This document shows, one piece after another, positions 37,301 to 52,300 of a DNA stretch of 64,000 nucleotides. Location: NCBI RefSeq assembly GCF_022605725.1, contig NC_065548.1, positions 12,247,644-12,311,643 on the forward strand, read 5' to 3'. This stretch comes from Anthonomus grandis grandis. Its lineage: Eukaryota > Arthropoda > Insecta > Coleoptera > Curculionidae. Each line of letters begins with the position of its first letter. The first letter of the stretch is position 1. The position numbers and the translations under genes were made by a program. The notes under the pieces are model-generated. The model saw only the letters and a program-made list of their open reading frames with translations, was not told where the DNA came from and made no database searches.

Positions 37301-40300
37301 TCAATTTCAGCATTTTTTTTGTGATATAGCTTTAAGCCTTATTATCTGTTGTTTGATATATTTTCATTTTAAAAAAGTACCTTTTTGTTAACTCTTAAAA
37401 TTTACAACAGTAGTTACAAAAATATAAAAAAAAAAACACTTAATTTATAAAAAGGAATTACCGAAATCGCTAAACAAACCACCCTTTTGAATTTATACCC
37501 ATTGCTACTTAAAATCCTAGGAAATCCCGTAATAAAATAAAATTTATTGTAATTCTGTTGCTTACCTATATCACTAGTATCACTTAACTGATTCTTCATC
37601 TCTTCCCCACTAATATTTTTCACCTCGTCGATGATCAACTTTCTCTTTCTTTTTGACTTGGTGATGCCTAAAAAGTACATATCTATTCAGAGATTAGAGC
37701 AGTCCTCGGGATGAAAAGAAAAAAGGCCAGGGTAAATAATATGAAAAAAGGAAAAATTCCATCATGTTAATTATAAATTAGTAAAAGAAAATTAAGGTTT
37801 AAATAATGCAACTACATATTTATGTTAAAGATTAATAAAAATCAACGCTTTTAAATTAAAACCATATAATCATGCTGCAAGCTTGAATTATGTTACTGTG
37901 TGTTACGTCAGGTAAGGTATTGCTATGCTGTATAGGGCTACGATAACGTATTAAAATACGTTATTATAGCTCATAAGGCTAAATAAGTCAAGGTACCTTT
38001 TAAGATGGTCGTGTCAACGGGTGGTAAAGCGAAGCTTTCTTCCTCGTTTTGTAATAGGGTCGTCTGATCTGTTGCTGCTGGTTCTTCAGGTGGTGCAGTC
38101 TATAGGAAAAATAGTTTTAGGGCCAACATCTCTTACTTTTAAAAGTATGCAGTTATCAATTTTAATTTCTCTGTAACTAATGTAGGAAAACAGGAATTTA
38201 AGTCTATGCAGAAACACTTTTGGCTATTGCTAAATTTCAATAATCAAATCTTGACATGTACTTATATTCTGATCGCTATGTTATTTATTAAGAAAAATCC
38301 AGATCTATATATAAGAATTATCAGTTTTATTCGGAAGCCTTTTTTAATATGAGAAACTAAATAAACAGAGAAGAGAACTGAAAACCTAATTTTTTTTTTT
38401 TAAATCAAAAATCAATTATTGTATAAGAATTGTTGGAAGATAAAGCTTTTCTTGGTTGAGTAGGAGGTACGTATTCTATTTGTTCTTTACTATAGCAGGT
38501 GGTTTTAGCTGTAGTTTCATGTTACTTAAACATGCTTACAAATAGTAGTTTTATCTATGTATAAATTGGTCTACTGTGTAATGTTGATATTTGGTAAGCA
38601 GAAATCCCGATTAAAATTCCAGTAGTCTTAAAAACTATTCAGTTATGGCATGTAGTCAATTGTGCATAAATATTTTCTGCAGAACCAAAAAAATTTCCAA
38701 AACAATATTTATTATTTTCAGACCCAGAGAAATCTAGAGATTTGATAAAAAAAGACTTCACAAAAATAGTATGTTCTTGCAAATTCTGGTAATAAAAGAA
38801 TGAAAATTATTGTTTATAACTTTCATTAATGATAGTTTTTACGCTTTTATTTACAGTAACTGAAAGTTCTGCATCTAGACCTGAGTATTTGTTGGAAAGA
38901 TCTTAAATGATTCTGTCAGCTCTAAGATGCTACTAAAATACTGCACTCTAGACCCGAGTTTACCAAACCTGTATAAGTATTTACCTACACGAATCTCAAG
39001 TTAATATTGATTTTAATGTCACTCAATTTTCATTGATTGTCATTCAATTTTTTTTTAAATTTTATAATCAGTCATTAATTTACCAGAATACTTTTGAATG
39101 TTATGTAAGGACATTTTCAGCTCTCATATTTGTTCCTTAATATGTTTGTTTATTAAACTGACATATAAACATTGAAAAGTAAGAAAAGGAACTGGATTTA
39201 AACGAGTCACTTGTTTCTCATTTAACAAACCTCATAAACAATAACAATAATTAATTTTTTTCATGTTTTTTTAATTAGTTTAATTCATAGGTGTTTATTC
39301 GGCTTACTTTAGGGTTGTTACAATGGTACTTTATAGCTGGTAGTAAGAAGATTAACTAAAAGGTAGATGAATCATGTTGATGTTGACATAAAATAAAAAT
39401 TAAAACATAATATAAAATGAAAAATTTCATTTTATATTATATTTTAATTTTTTTTAATTATAAATTTAAAAAATCCTGTCAATGCTAAATAAAATTATTT
39501 CAGTTTTTGTACAAAAGACAAAAAATTACTTGAAATGCCTGGACGTCAGGAAATTATTCCAAAAGGTTGGAAAATGTAAAAAATGATTTCTAATTCCCGG
39601 CAAAAAATTACGTAAAATATTACGAAACATTACGTAGAATACGAGAAACAAAAAAACTGTCTTTAAAAATCACTTTTTTTAGAAAAAAATTGAAATTTCT
39701 TGCAATGCCTTCTTGAAAAACTAAAACTTATGTCAAATTCTGTACTATAAAAATAACCCCAGTAACATGTAAAGCGTAAAAAAAATATTTCTTAAAAAAA
39801 TAAAAAAATATGTTCAATGGGTAAAATAAAATGAAAATTTTTTTTCTTTGAATATTTAAAATAATTATTTTCAATTCTTGGAAGATAGAAATTTTCCAAA
39901 AATGCTGTAAATAAAAAAATTGCAATTTTTCGAAAATTTACTTTAAATATATAAAATATATTATAGAAGGCATTCAATGTCCGTACAAAATTTCAGTCAA
40001 GCTGTTAATGTCTTAATTAATGTCATGCACATATTTAAGGAGGCGATAGTCGTAAAAATAAGAAAAAATGCGTGGTATAAGGTGAGTCATCTTCATTATA
40101 TAGGGTGGCAAAGTTTCAATTTGTCCCTCGTATTTTGCGTATGTTGCGTTTGCTTTCTCTTATGTTCTGTGAAAATTGGTACATCAATTAGTTTTTTAGA
40201 ATAAAGTATCATAATAGCTGGGTGCAATATCCAGTGTGTTATATTTTACTTAATCGGCTAGAATTGTATCTTTCAGTACTTTTTTTGGGACACCCAACAT

Positions 40301-43300
40301 TACACTTGAACTCATCTGTTGAACTGACCGTTTGCTTAGATTTTAGATGTCTTGCACTACTCTTGGGTCTGTCACCGTTTTCGATTTATTTGCAAAAATA
40401 GGCATCAATGAATTTAAATGGAATTAAGTTCTGAAAGATAAAATTCCAGTCGATTTAAGAAAATGTAATACATTCTGCGATCAGTTGACATGCATCAAGG
40501 TGATATTCCGCATTCCAATTTTAGTCAACGTGAGGCCAAACAGATAACATCTCAGTATCGCTGAGATATTAATTGTGTTTCTGCATAGACTTGATAAAGA
40601 GTTTTTATATTTTTTAGAGTTTTGTTAAAGTATATATGTATTTAAAATATTACACAACGAACTTTGATCATGTATAGGTGATATTCAGTATTGAGATCTT
40701 TTAATATATTATTAACCCAATCTTCAAATTCTGAATTTGTATAACAAAGAATTTTTCAAAATAACTAGCATAGTCAGCTATTTTAAAAATTTAAAGAATA
40801 TATAAAAAGAATGATGTGGTTTACCTGGGATGAAAGCATGCAATCTTGACTTAAAAATCTAATGCTTGAAATCTTGATACAAATGCTTCAATTAACGCTT
40901 GAAAACTTTCTCTTGATAAGATCTATAAATATTCAATAATAAAACTATAATATAATATTATTTCTGCTAATATTGAGGGCCAATATAATATAACAAAATG
41001 TTTTTTACCTCAATAGGTGCCGGTGTTGGTTGAGCACTCCTCATACTCGGTACAGGAGATGGTGGGGGAATAGAAGGAGATGGTGGTACCCTCGTCGAAG
41101 GCGGCTCCGATGTCAAAGGATGGTCTTCCAATGGGGTTGGGGGCCTGGATCCACCAGAACTACAAAATAATTTGAAAAAAATTAAATTTCATGTGAGTAG
41201 CAGAAGGAACATTATCACCTAATTTGGTAAATAATAAGAAATAACTAAATATACGCTGGAAAAAAGTAGATAGACAAATTTAAAAAATAACCAATATTCT
41301 TTTTTTTTTCTAAGAATTTTTTTTTATTACAAACTAAACCATCTACAATATTAGTATTTTGTAAAATACCCATTATTGTCTATTACAGCCTGACATCTAT
41401 GTGGCATTGATTCAATAAGATTGTTAGTAGTTTATTGTAGGAGTTTAAAACCAATATTTTTCCATTTCTGTTGCAACCGTTCGAATAATTCACCTTTATT
41501 TGAATAGTTTGTATCCCTAATATTACGATCTACAATTTCCCATAAATTTTCGATGGGATTAAGATCGGGTAACTGGGATGGCCATTTTAAAACTGGTATT
41601 TTTTCTTCTTCGAAAAATTGCTTCATAATTTTGGAGGAATGCTTCGGGTCACTATCTTGCTGGAATTGGAATCTCAATGATAAATTGTCTTCGACATAGG
41701 GCAACATAACATCTCTGAGAATATCCCTGTACATAAACCTGTCCTATGCGATGTAACGGGCCCATTCCATAACCTGAAAAGCAACCCCAAACCATCACTG
41801 ATCCACCTCCATGCTTAACTGTGAGTTTTGTGTACTTGGGATTCAAACGCTGGCCAGAAGGACGTCTAACATATTAAATTCCATCGGAATTAAACAAATT
41901 AAACTTCGATTCGTCGCTCCAGCAAACACCATTTTTTCCATTCATGCTTTGTCCAGTGTATATGCTGACGGGCAAATTCCAATCGGGCTAAGCGATTCTT
42001 TTTTGAAAGCAATGGTTTTTTGCTGGCCTTTGTGTAAATAGATTCTCTTCTACCAACCTTCGTCTTACAGTTCTTGAGGACACATTACAAATCCCTAGAG
42101 CCTGTAATTCTATCTGAATTTGACGAGAAGTCATGAAAGGGTTATTCCAGATTTATTTTTTGGCTCTAATGATCCAGTCCTTTCATATCTTTTGATAATT
42201 GCCCAAACAGCTTTTCTTTTAACATCAAATCTACGAGCAATATCAATTTGACGATCACCCTCGCGATATGCATTAATAATGCGTTGTCTTAAATTAAGAG
42301 AGAATCTAATTCCGCGTGGCATGTTACACCTTAAGTTAAAGAGAAGCAATACTATACTAATTTTATTTTATAAATATCTAGACAAAAAAATAATTCCAAA
42401 ATTGTTTTTGTCTATCTACCTTTGACCAGCTATATTTATATTATTGCTTTATCTGAAAGCAATCAAAATATTTAAATGAAATTTATTGGTATCTTTTTAT
42501 AGACCGCCAAATAACAATCATTTAAAATCTAGGGGACCTGTGGGTAAATCTTTAAACAATTATATCAAAATAATACTTTGTCTATCTACTTTTGGCCACT
42601 ACTGTAGCTATTCGGCTTTTTATCAAGACTCTCAAATCAAATCAAAATATGCTTTATTAAATTTCAACATTCAGTTACAAACAACGCGAAAAAATTAAAT
42701 ACTACAGATATACAAATAAAGAGAAAATTTGACGAAGTTTATTCTGAGATCCCTTACCCTTAAATATAGGAACTACTTTCACACTTTCATTAATTTATTA
42801 ATCACTTAAATTCATTTGGGAAAATACCGGTAGAAATACATTGGTTTATTAGTCTCGTGAACGGAACAACTATAAGTTCTCTAAGAGTCCGAACTATACT
42901 AGTATTAATATCAAAGGAGTTTCTACTCCTACTGTTTTTTAATCTTTTAATTTTTTTTTTCTTACAATAAAGTCGGCTGAAATGAAAATAAAAGATTGTC
43001 AAATTGAAGTAGGCATACTACTAAGAATGTTATCTGCAACAAATGAAAAGAAGGAATTAAAAGATTTCGCATTTAATGTTCCACACTATTAAAACCCCCT
43101 GATAAGCGGGACAACCCTCAACGACTTATATTCATCATGATTGTTAACTTAGAAATAGCATTAAGAGTACGAAGATTTTCTCCAAACTCAAATTGATTCT
43201 TTATGCTCATTTTCCAAGAACAAACATAGTCTCAATTTAATAATTTTTTTTAGGATGTTGCTGGTTGTGCTCGTTAACGCGATTGGTCTAGAATTATTTA

Positions 43301-46300
43301 AATTTTTTTATTGCTTGATTTGTATGCAGAGACTACAGAAGATATTTTAAAGTTGTGGGATATACAGTATCGGACAAAAATTAAGCGACGCTATAATATT
43401 CCTAAAAAACTTTGTGACTGTACCTCGTATACTTAGGAACAATTTTGTAGTATCAGTACATACCTTTGTTAATCGTATTTAAACATTCTTTGCCTCTTGT
43501 GATGAATAGCAAGAGATTAGTAAATTGTTGTATGTTTTTATGCATTTTTTCATAGACAAAAATAAAGCGACTTGATCGATATTGTTCATACCATTAGTAG
43601 ATAAACATCGGTTTTGGTCGATATCAAATCTCATGCGGAATGGAATATGCCACTACGTTTTGCTTTCCAACACGACAACGATCCAAAACATACAGCAAAA
43701 TGTATAAAAAAATGGTTTAATGAAAATAAAATAGCCATTCTTAAATGCCCAATCGCCCGATCTTAACCCGATCGAAAACCTGTGGGAAATTGTGGAGAGG
43801 CAACTTAGAAGTAAAACCTATAAAAACAAAGAGTACATTTTTGAAGAAATTAAAAATATATGGAAAAATATTGATCAAGATATAATTGATAATTTAATTT
43901 CTTCCATGCCTCAAAGGTGCCGCCAGGTAATGGCAAATAAAGGCTTGTGGACTAAATATTAAGGGCGCAATCTGATAATGTTTTCTTTTATTTTTATTGT
44001 AAGTGTTGCTTAATTTTTGTCGTCTAGAAATATTTAACTTTTCTTTTTCTTTTTCTGATCTTGTTTATACGGAAGAATTTTGGTATGTTATGTAATAACT
44101 AATAAATATATGTTTATTAATGAGTGTATTATTTGTTTTATTGAGTTTTAATTCTTCTCGCGTTTTTGTTTTTTTAATAAAAGAAAAAAACTGTATCGTC
44201 GCTCTATTTTTGTCCGATACTGTATACCAGTACCTAATATAGAATTTAATCAAGTGTTTCAGTGGTTTTAATAAAAATGCATGACAGCTTTTACCATTTT
44301 GAACAGAAACCTTATCCTCTCCGTCTACTGAACCATTATTTAATGAATTTATTTGATTAATTAATTAAATAATTTTCTGTGATTGGAATAAAAAAAATCT
44401 CTGCTCTGCATACAGGGTGTGCGAGATAAAACAATCCACTCTGAAAATCTTGAAAAATAAATTGTTTAGCCAAAAACGGCCGAACACGTCAAATTTAAAA
44501 CTGAGGGAGACATTTATTGACAGAAATTGCGTTTCTCTGTCGACATCCCCTCACGTCAATTTTTTTAAATGGGAATAAGGGTCGAGTTACTTTGAATTAA
44601 AGGTAATTTTATTCTCTAAATAGCCTTATTTTCATATTTTTATTTTATCAATTCGTTCTCAAGAAATATGACTTAACGTGGTTGACATTCTTCAAAAGTT
44701 TAAATCTTGTAATTTTTTGCCTGCATAAATGTTCTTTTGTTTTCAATTATCCAGTGTTGTCTCTAATCAAGAAAAAAATACCTTCCGAAAATTCCAGTAA
44801 ATACCTACATATTTCGACGCTTTTGTTGGTTTAGTTATTTTAATTTTGGTGTCCGTGTTTTGTTGTGCGCAATAACAACAGTAGCACGAAGTATTTGTCT
44901 AATCCTGGTGATATTGATAGTATTGTTAGCAATGGTTTATACACTGCAAGAAAGAATTGAGTTGGTGAGTCTTTATTATCAACAAAATAAGTCTGCTAGA
45001 GCATCAGCATAAAAGGGTAATAGTAATCATCCTTATGTAATAGATTTGATGAGGAAGTTTCAATAAAAAGGGGCAGTACAAAACAGAAACAATTAGGTTC
45101 AGCATGCAGTGAATAATGAAGTGGTAAAAATTGCCGTGTTGAGATGGAACCATTCACAAAATTTTAAAATCACACAAATATCATGCCTACAAAATCAAAC
45201 TAGTACATGAGCTAAATGCAGAGGATTTTGATCGTCGTGTACTTTAGTGGTAGGTTAAATCGTGAGAGAAGTTTGATGCACAATGTATGTTTCTCAGACG
45301 AATGCTTCTTTTATATACATGGCGAAGTCAACAGACACAACTGTCGATATTGGAGCGACACTAATCCTCATTTATTTCAAGAAACACATATGCAGCGACC
45401 TCAAAAACTTAATGTATGGGCTGGTATCCTGGGAGATCAAATTGTTGGACCTTTTTTCATTATTACTCTTGATGGTGAAAATTACTTGGAACTTCTGCAG
45501 GATGCCATCAATTCCAGAATAACTGAGTTACTTGAACACTTTTCACCACATTTTCTGATAGAACATTAAGTTTACTAGTCATCCTACTACCTATTGTACT
45601 ATAATATTCATTAAATTCGACTGCCATCAGGTTTGGATCAGACATTTCAATTCCACTTTCAATAATTATAGATTTTATGTTTTTAATAGTTGGGTTCTGA
45701 TTGGTAAGCTCATTCACGGTCTGCCAAATCTTTCTTATGTTCTTATAGTGGTGCGTAAAAGACCTTTTATAGAAGTCACTTTAAACACTTTTTATTTAAC
45801 TCTATACTTATTTAATGCTGTGTTATTATTTGGATTTAATGTTAAGTCTTTTTTTAGCCTATTCCTAATAGATGTAACAAGCACAATAATAATCAAAGGT
45901 TTAAGACCTGACATTTTGTTTTAACTTTCTCTCTCATTGTACATAGTATAAGATTTTTTTATAGGTTTTGTCATCTTGTCATGAAAAAACAAATCAATAA
46001 TATTAATTGTTTTTTTCTTTGGGAAAATACAGTGATAAACTTATAAATAGTACACCTTCTATATTTTATTATTTTCAAGAAGAAAACAAGAAATGTGCAA
46101 TAACAAAATATAAGTAAAAAAATGCAGCACATATTTTCTGGTATTTCCTACATAAAAAATTTAGTGCCAGTTGGATTCTTTTTAGGGGACACATAAATAG
46201 CACATCATTTAAATTCTGTTTAAATAATTTTCACTACAAGTAAGTTGTTTTTCCTTTATTTAAAGTATTATAAGATTGACTAAACTTGCATTTTTTTTTA

Positions 46301-49300
46301 AGTGGGTAGAAAGAAACATTGTGGAAGAGAAAACTGGGAACTCATAGTTAAACTAAAAAATGATGGTTTATCCATCTCTGTCACTGCTACAAATTTAATT
46401 TGCTCCAGAAAAACAGAAGCTATACAGAAGCACACAAAGCATGGAAAATAAAAACAGAGCTCCCCATCCTCAAAAAACGTCAGCGATATATAGAGAAAAT
46501 AATTCAACGAATAAGTGAGTCCAATCCATTTTTAAGTTCCAGCCAAATACGAAGACAAAAAAATGATTATCGCATTAATTTATCGGTCAGAACTATAAGA
46601 AGGTTATGCGTAGTAAACCTTAGGGGCTGCACTGCGAGAAAAAAAACGCTTATTTCAAAAAGGAATATCCCGAAAAAAAAATTTGCGTTTGCTCATCAGC
46701 ACCTAAAGAAAGATGTGAATTTTTGGAAAAACGTTCTATGGAGTGACGAAACTAAAATAAACAGATTCGGAAATGATGGAAAATGTCGTGTGAGGCATCT
46801 CCCAAGCCGTCCATTCGATCCACTTTACACAATCAAAACCGTTAAGCACGCTGGAGGATCATTGGTGAGGAGTGGGGCCCTTTCATAGGATACATGGCAT
46901 GATGGAGGCTGAGGAGTTTATGCCGGTCACGAGACGGAGGATAATGACCCCAAACACTCTGCAAGGGTAATAAAAAAGTAGTTAACATATAATATGTTAG
47001 ATGTTTTAGAATGGCCCCCGCAAAGCCCCGATCTGAACCCTATAGAGAACCTGTGGGAACATGTAAAAAGTCAAATAAAAGATTTGAACCCATCCAATCT
47101 GGATGAACTTTGGAATGGATTAAGGGAAGCATGGTTTCAAATTCCAGCAAGTTATTGCGAAAAATTGTTGATGTTATTGCCAACCAGACTAAGGGCTGTA
47201 ATAAAAATAAAGGTTTTCCTACAAAATATTAATAATTTTTTTGTTAAATATACTTTAAATTGAAATGTGCTATTTAGTTGACTAGCATTTTTTAAAACTT
47301 TTTAAATATTTTTTCATTATATAGAAATATTGTTTTAGTTCAATAAAATTGAACTAAGTAAATATAATCTAAATATAAAAAGAAATTATAAAATATTTGT
47401 GTTTATTATTTTTAAAGCATAGATTCCAAATTGTGCTATTTATATGAGGATTACTGTAAATGTAAATAATGCATATTATGACAATAACTGTACCTGTCTC
47501 CAACTGAAGGGGGCCCACCAAAGTTATCTCCTCCAAAGTCATCGTCGTCACTTTCTGCGGGAGGCGGTGGAGGCAGATCCGTACTGGGCACAGGAATACT
47601 TGCATCTACCGGAGGAACTTCACCTATTGGAGCTTCGTCAAACAAACCTCCTTCAAACAAACCCCCAGCTGCAAAAAATAACTTTTAAACAAGAATTATA
47701 ATAAGACCAGAAATACTTACAAATCAAATGTTCATCTTGTACGCCCGTATCGATTTCCATTGGTTGCTCATGTGGTTGTAGGGCGGACGTCGACGGCATC
47801 GGTTCGCTCACGTCTTTATGCATGGAATCACGTTCTAGAACTGGTTCGCTGAATAGCAAATTGCTCTGTAAAAGGGAAAAAAAACCATTAAAATCATTAA
47901 AAACCTAAAAAAGAAAATACCATACTTGTTCCATGGATGGTTCCAAATCATTGGCATGCCTCATCAAATCAGGGGCATCTGAATCAAAACCCATATCACC
48001 AAAGCCATCATCATGGCTGACCAATGAAATACTGCCATATTCTTCCCTCATGGTGATCTCTTCTGCCCTGGTTTGGTTTATGCTGAATTGAGCTTCAATG
48101 TCTACATCACTAAATGAAAAATGTTTATTTACTGAGATGTAACAATTATATTAATGTTCAGGCTCACTTTAACTCAGGAATAGCAGTATCAAAATCATGA
48201 AACACCTCTGGTAAAGTAATAGCATTAACGGCAGCTTCTCTGTGTTCTTCCGGCAAATCAACCATGCCTGGCCTAAAGGCCATCTTGATTTTGACAAAGG
48301 CTTCATTGCAATCAGCTAGCAGGTACTTGGCTTTACGGGAGTAGATTCTCACTACTCCGAGCAGTAAGTGGCCTGATGTTCTCAAAGCAAGTTTGACTTT
48401 TGGTTTTATAATGCCTAAGAAAAAGAAAATTTAAAATTGCAATATTAAAGTTTTTAGAAGTTTTTTAGAAATATGTGCAGTATAAGTCTTTTGCTTAGTC
48501 AAGCTTAGATAACAAGAGATTTTTAAAAATTTTTCTTCAAAGAAATGAGTTGTAAATCAGGTCTTTTTGTATTCATAACTGTATTGCACAGGTTTTTAAA
48601 GGTATCTTAACCACATATAGAAACATGAGAAATATTTAAGGTATTTTCTTTGGTGTAAATTCCCACCTAATTAAACACCAAAACTTTTCACTGGCCTTAA
48701 AAATAATGAATTTTTCTCTGTGAAAAATGGTTTTTGTGAAAACATTTGATTATTTCCATCACAATGTTCTAATGAATAAACTTTCAAATGAAAAAACAAA
48801 ACAAAAATAGAAATATCATCAGTGTTTCTGTTTTAAAATACAAGTACTCTTAAAACAACAACATAAATAATTAATTTTAAAACATATAGATAAAATATTA
48901 AAATGTATAATCAATTAGTAAAGTGTATAAAAATTTAAAAATAGAAGATTTCTTTGTTTTGCTACAGTCTTTGATTTAATAAAATAAGAAAACAAGTCTG
49001 AAGCAGGAATTCCCATGTGTTGCTCAAATTTTAATCACAACTACCTGAACAAAAATAAAATTTCCACTCTATTAGAAATAGTGAAAACAGGGACAATATT
49101 TTTCTTTATAAACTTGTACATTTGGTAAAGGTCTATTTTTTTATTTTATTTAATATCGACATGGGATCTAACTTAACTAACATTCATAAATTTGAAATAT
49201 AGCAAATATAATTGAGAACCCTGCATATAAATTAGGTACCTAACTAATTAATAAACATCTTACAGTCTTACATCAACTACACTTATCCAAGTTAGTTATC

Positions 49301-52300
49301 TAATATTTTAAAGTGACTCAAAGGAATGTCCAACATTTCAATATCCTTATCACTTATCAGTCTTAATAAGTGAGTGCATTGTATCGTAAGCACTATGATG
49401 AGGCAATGAGAACCACATATAGATTCTGAGAGGGAACATTGAATGGTAATATGCTTAGGAGTTTAGGGCAAACCACCTGTCCATTTAGAAGTTTATATAT
49501 AAAAATGTCTGTGATGTAAAGTTTTGACATGTAATATATTCAAAGCATCATGATATATCGACCTCCGGGATCCCTAAATGAATTTTATAAAAACAAAACC
49601 TAATAAATTTATTTTGTACTCTTTCAAGAGCTAAAGACTTGTTTCTATAAAAAGGACAGCAAATCATTGAACCATATTCTAACACTGAGACCATACAAGT
49701 ATAACCTTTTACATACTGGAACATAAAATGTGTGTAATATCAATTTAACTTCTTAGTGTCAGAACTAGATGCTATTTTCCCATAATTTAAAGCATGGTTT
49801 TCAGAAAGTTGGATTGGGTTAATAATTCCTGATATGATTAAGATGTATGAATTACAATTACATAAAGTACACAGCTAACTTTTATTAGATGAAACTGGGC
49901 CAGGTCAATTAATATTGGGACCTACCTTTTTAATTCTCATTGTAGAATAATGTGACAGCCCTGGTCAAACTGTCTTGTATGCAGACAACACAAATCTCTT
50001 ACTAAGAAATCCAGATGAAAATCAACTTGCAAAAAATTGCATCAAAAGATATGAGCATATAAGTGACTATTGTTGTAAGAAAGGTTTGGTGCTTAATAAT
50101 GAAAATATTTGTATAGATCATAGCTTAATAATTTGGGTTGATAAGAAGACTGTTATTGAAAGACCAACCACTAAGTTTTTAGGCTTATACCTGGATCAAA
50201 AGCTTACTTGGGAATGCCACATTGATATGATATGTACATTGTACAATCATATCATGACTTGGATCATTATGTTTTCTAATTAGAGAAATTAGAAACTTAG
50301 CATGGAGATACTGAGAATTGTTTATCATGGACAGGTTGTCCTGCAATACGGCCTGATTGTCTGGAATCGATCAGGGCACTTCAAGAAGGCATTTATAGCA
50401 CAAAAGAAAGTTCTGAAATGCATGGAGCCAATTAATTCCACCAGATGCTTTGTGTAGAAGTGTGTTTAAAAAGCCTGGTATTTTCACATTGCCAAGTCTT
50501 TGTATAATGCAGTGGGTTGATTATATCCTACATTCACCAGCATAAAATCTGAAAGCAAGAGCTGCTGAAGAACTTAGATTGCCATTCTCTATAGGCTGAC
50601 AGTAGGACAAAATTCTCCCTTGTATATGGAAATAAATGCTTGAACGAAAGCTATTCTAGGGATGGTGCATCACAAAGAGCTTAAATTAAAAACAGAAAAA
50701 TTCTTCTTGGAAAATATTTTTTATTCCATCCAAGATTTTCTCGATTTCTGAATGTCACTGCCCAATATCAACTACATATTTCAAAAGTTTTTTTATGTGT
50801 AGTGTAAAATTCTCAGATTGTTCTTGTCTAATATGCTGTTATTAGTTGTATTATAAGTTTTATAAGTCAATTCTACTGATATTTAATGATTCTTTTATAT
50901 CTGTTATACTTCTTAGGTTAAGTTAATTTTCATTTTACTGACTAGACTTCTTTGAGCAACATTACCACCACAGCTATGTTTAATAATAATAATAATAATT
51001 TCTTTATTGCTTTCAAGATCTAATTAAAATAGACAATAGCAACATCACAAAACAAACAAAATTAAAATTTGATAACATCTACACAGTACATACTGCTAAT
51101 AAAAATAGTAAGAACAAAAAGATAATGTTGGACATAATAATGGGTGCATTACCTTACCACTTGTATCTCAAGTATGATACATTATGAAGATAAATAAATT
51201 AGTAAACAAACCCTTAATATTAATCATAATACACATTTAAAATTGTAAATCGAAACTATAGATACACTTGCCCAACAGATACCTTGCAGTGTCTTTCCTA
51301 AACTTCATGATATTTTTCTCTTGCCTTAGGGCGAGAGGTAATCTATTATTTGTTTTAATAGCAGCAAAGGCAGGAGATCATTGAAAGAAGGCAGAGTGAT
51401 GAGTTGGGACACTCAGTTCAGCTCTCCCCCTTGTCACAATAGACATACCCTCAGCATAATGATCTTCATTAGTTTGAAAAAGATGCAGGTGTTTCTTTGC
51501 AAAAATACCTAACATAAGAATGTACAGAGCTGGAACAGTGAGTAGACCAAGCTTAGTAAAATACGTTTCATATACGCACCACAAACAAGACGTTTGTGGT
51601 GTGAGTCTGAGCATGCATCTTATGATATTATCAATCATGTCATATCAAATACGCACCACAAACAAGACGTTTGTGGTGTGAGTCTGAGCATGCATCTTAT
51701 GATGCGTTTTCGTGCTATAAAGACTGACACGGCGTCAGTTGAAGATCCCCAAAACATCACACTATAAGTGATTAGAGATTGGACCAATGCATAGTAAAGT
51801 TGCTTCAGACAATTTAGCGAAAGCTCTTCTCATAGACGCCTTATTAACGCGCAAAAACTATTTAGTTTTTTGCCAAGAGTGTCTATGTGTGGGACCCATG
51901 TGAAACAGGAGTCAATTTGTATACCAAGGAATTTTAAGGAAGCTACCTCTCGAAGAGACTTTTTTCAAACTTTACTAGTAGGGAATTTTGAGGTAAAGTT
52001 TTGGAGAATGTCAGTAGCCCGGTTTTATCAGCATTTAGCTTCAGAGCATGATTGACCCACCACTCCTGCATCCTCTCTACCACCTGAGAAGCTCTGACAG
52101 ATAGTTCTTCAATCAGATGTTCTGACAAGATTATGGAAGTGTCATCAGCATATTGGTTGAACACCCTGGAAAACACTCACTGAGACCATTTACATATAAT
52201 ATGAATAGTACTGGGCCTAGAATTGAACCCTGAGGCACTCCCTGTACCACCAAGGATGACGCTGAGTAAACATATGTACCATTACCAGAGCCAAAGCAAA

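Noticed and set aside
39728..40204. Overlapping short ORFs rich in Phe, Ile and Lys
   Set aside because: They fall in the degenerate CCTGGA repeat block and reflect AT-rich composition.
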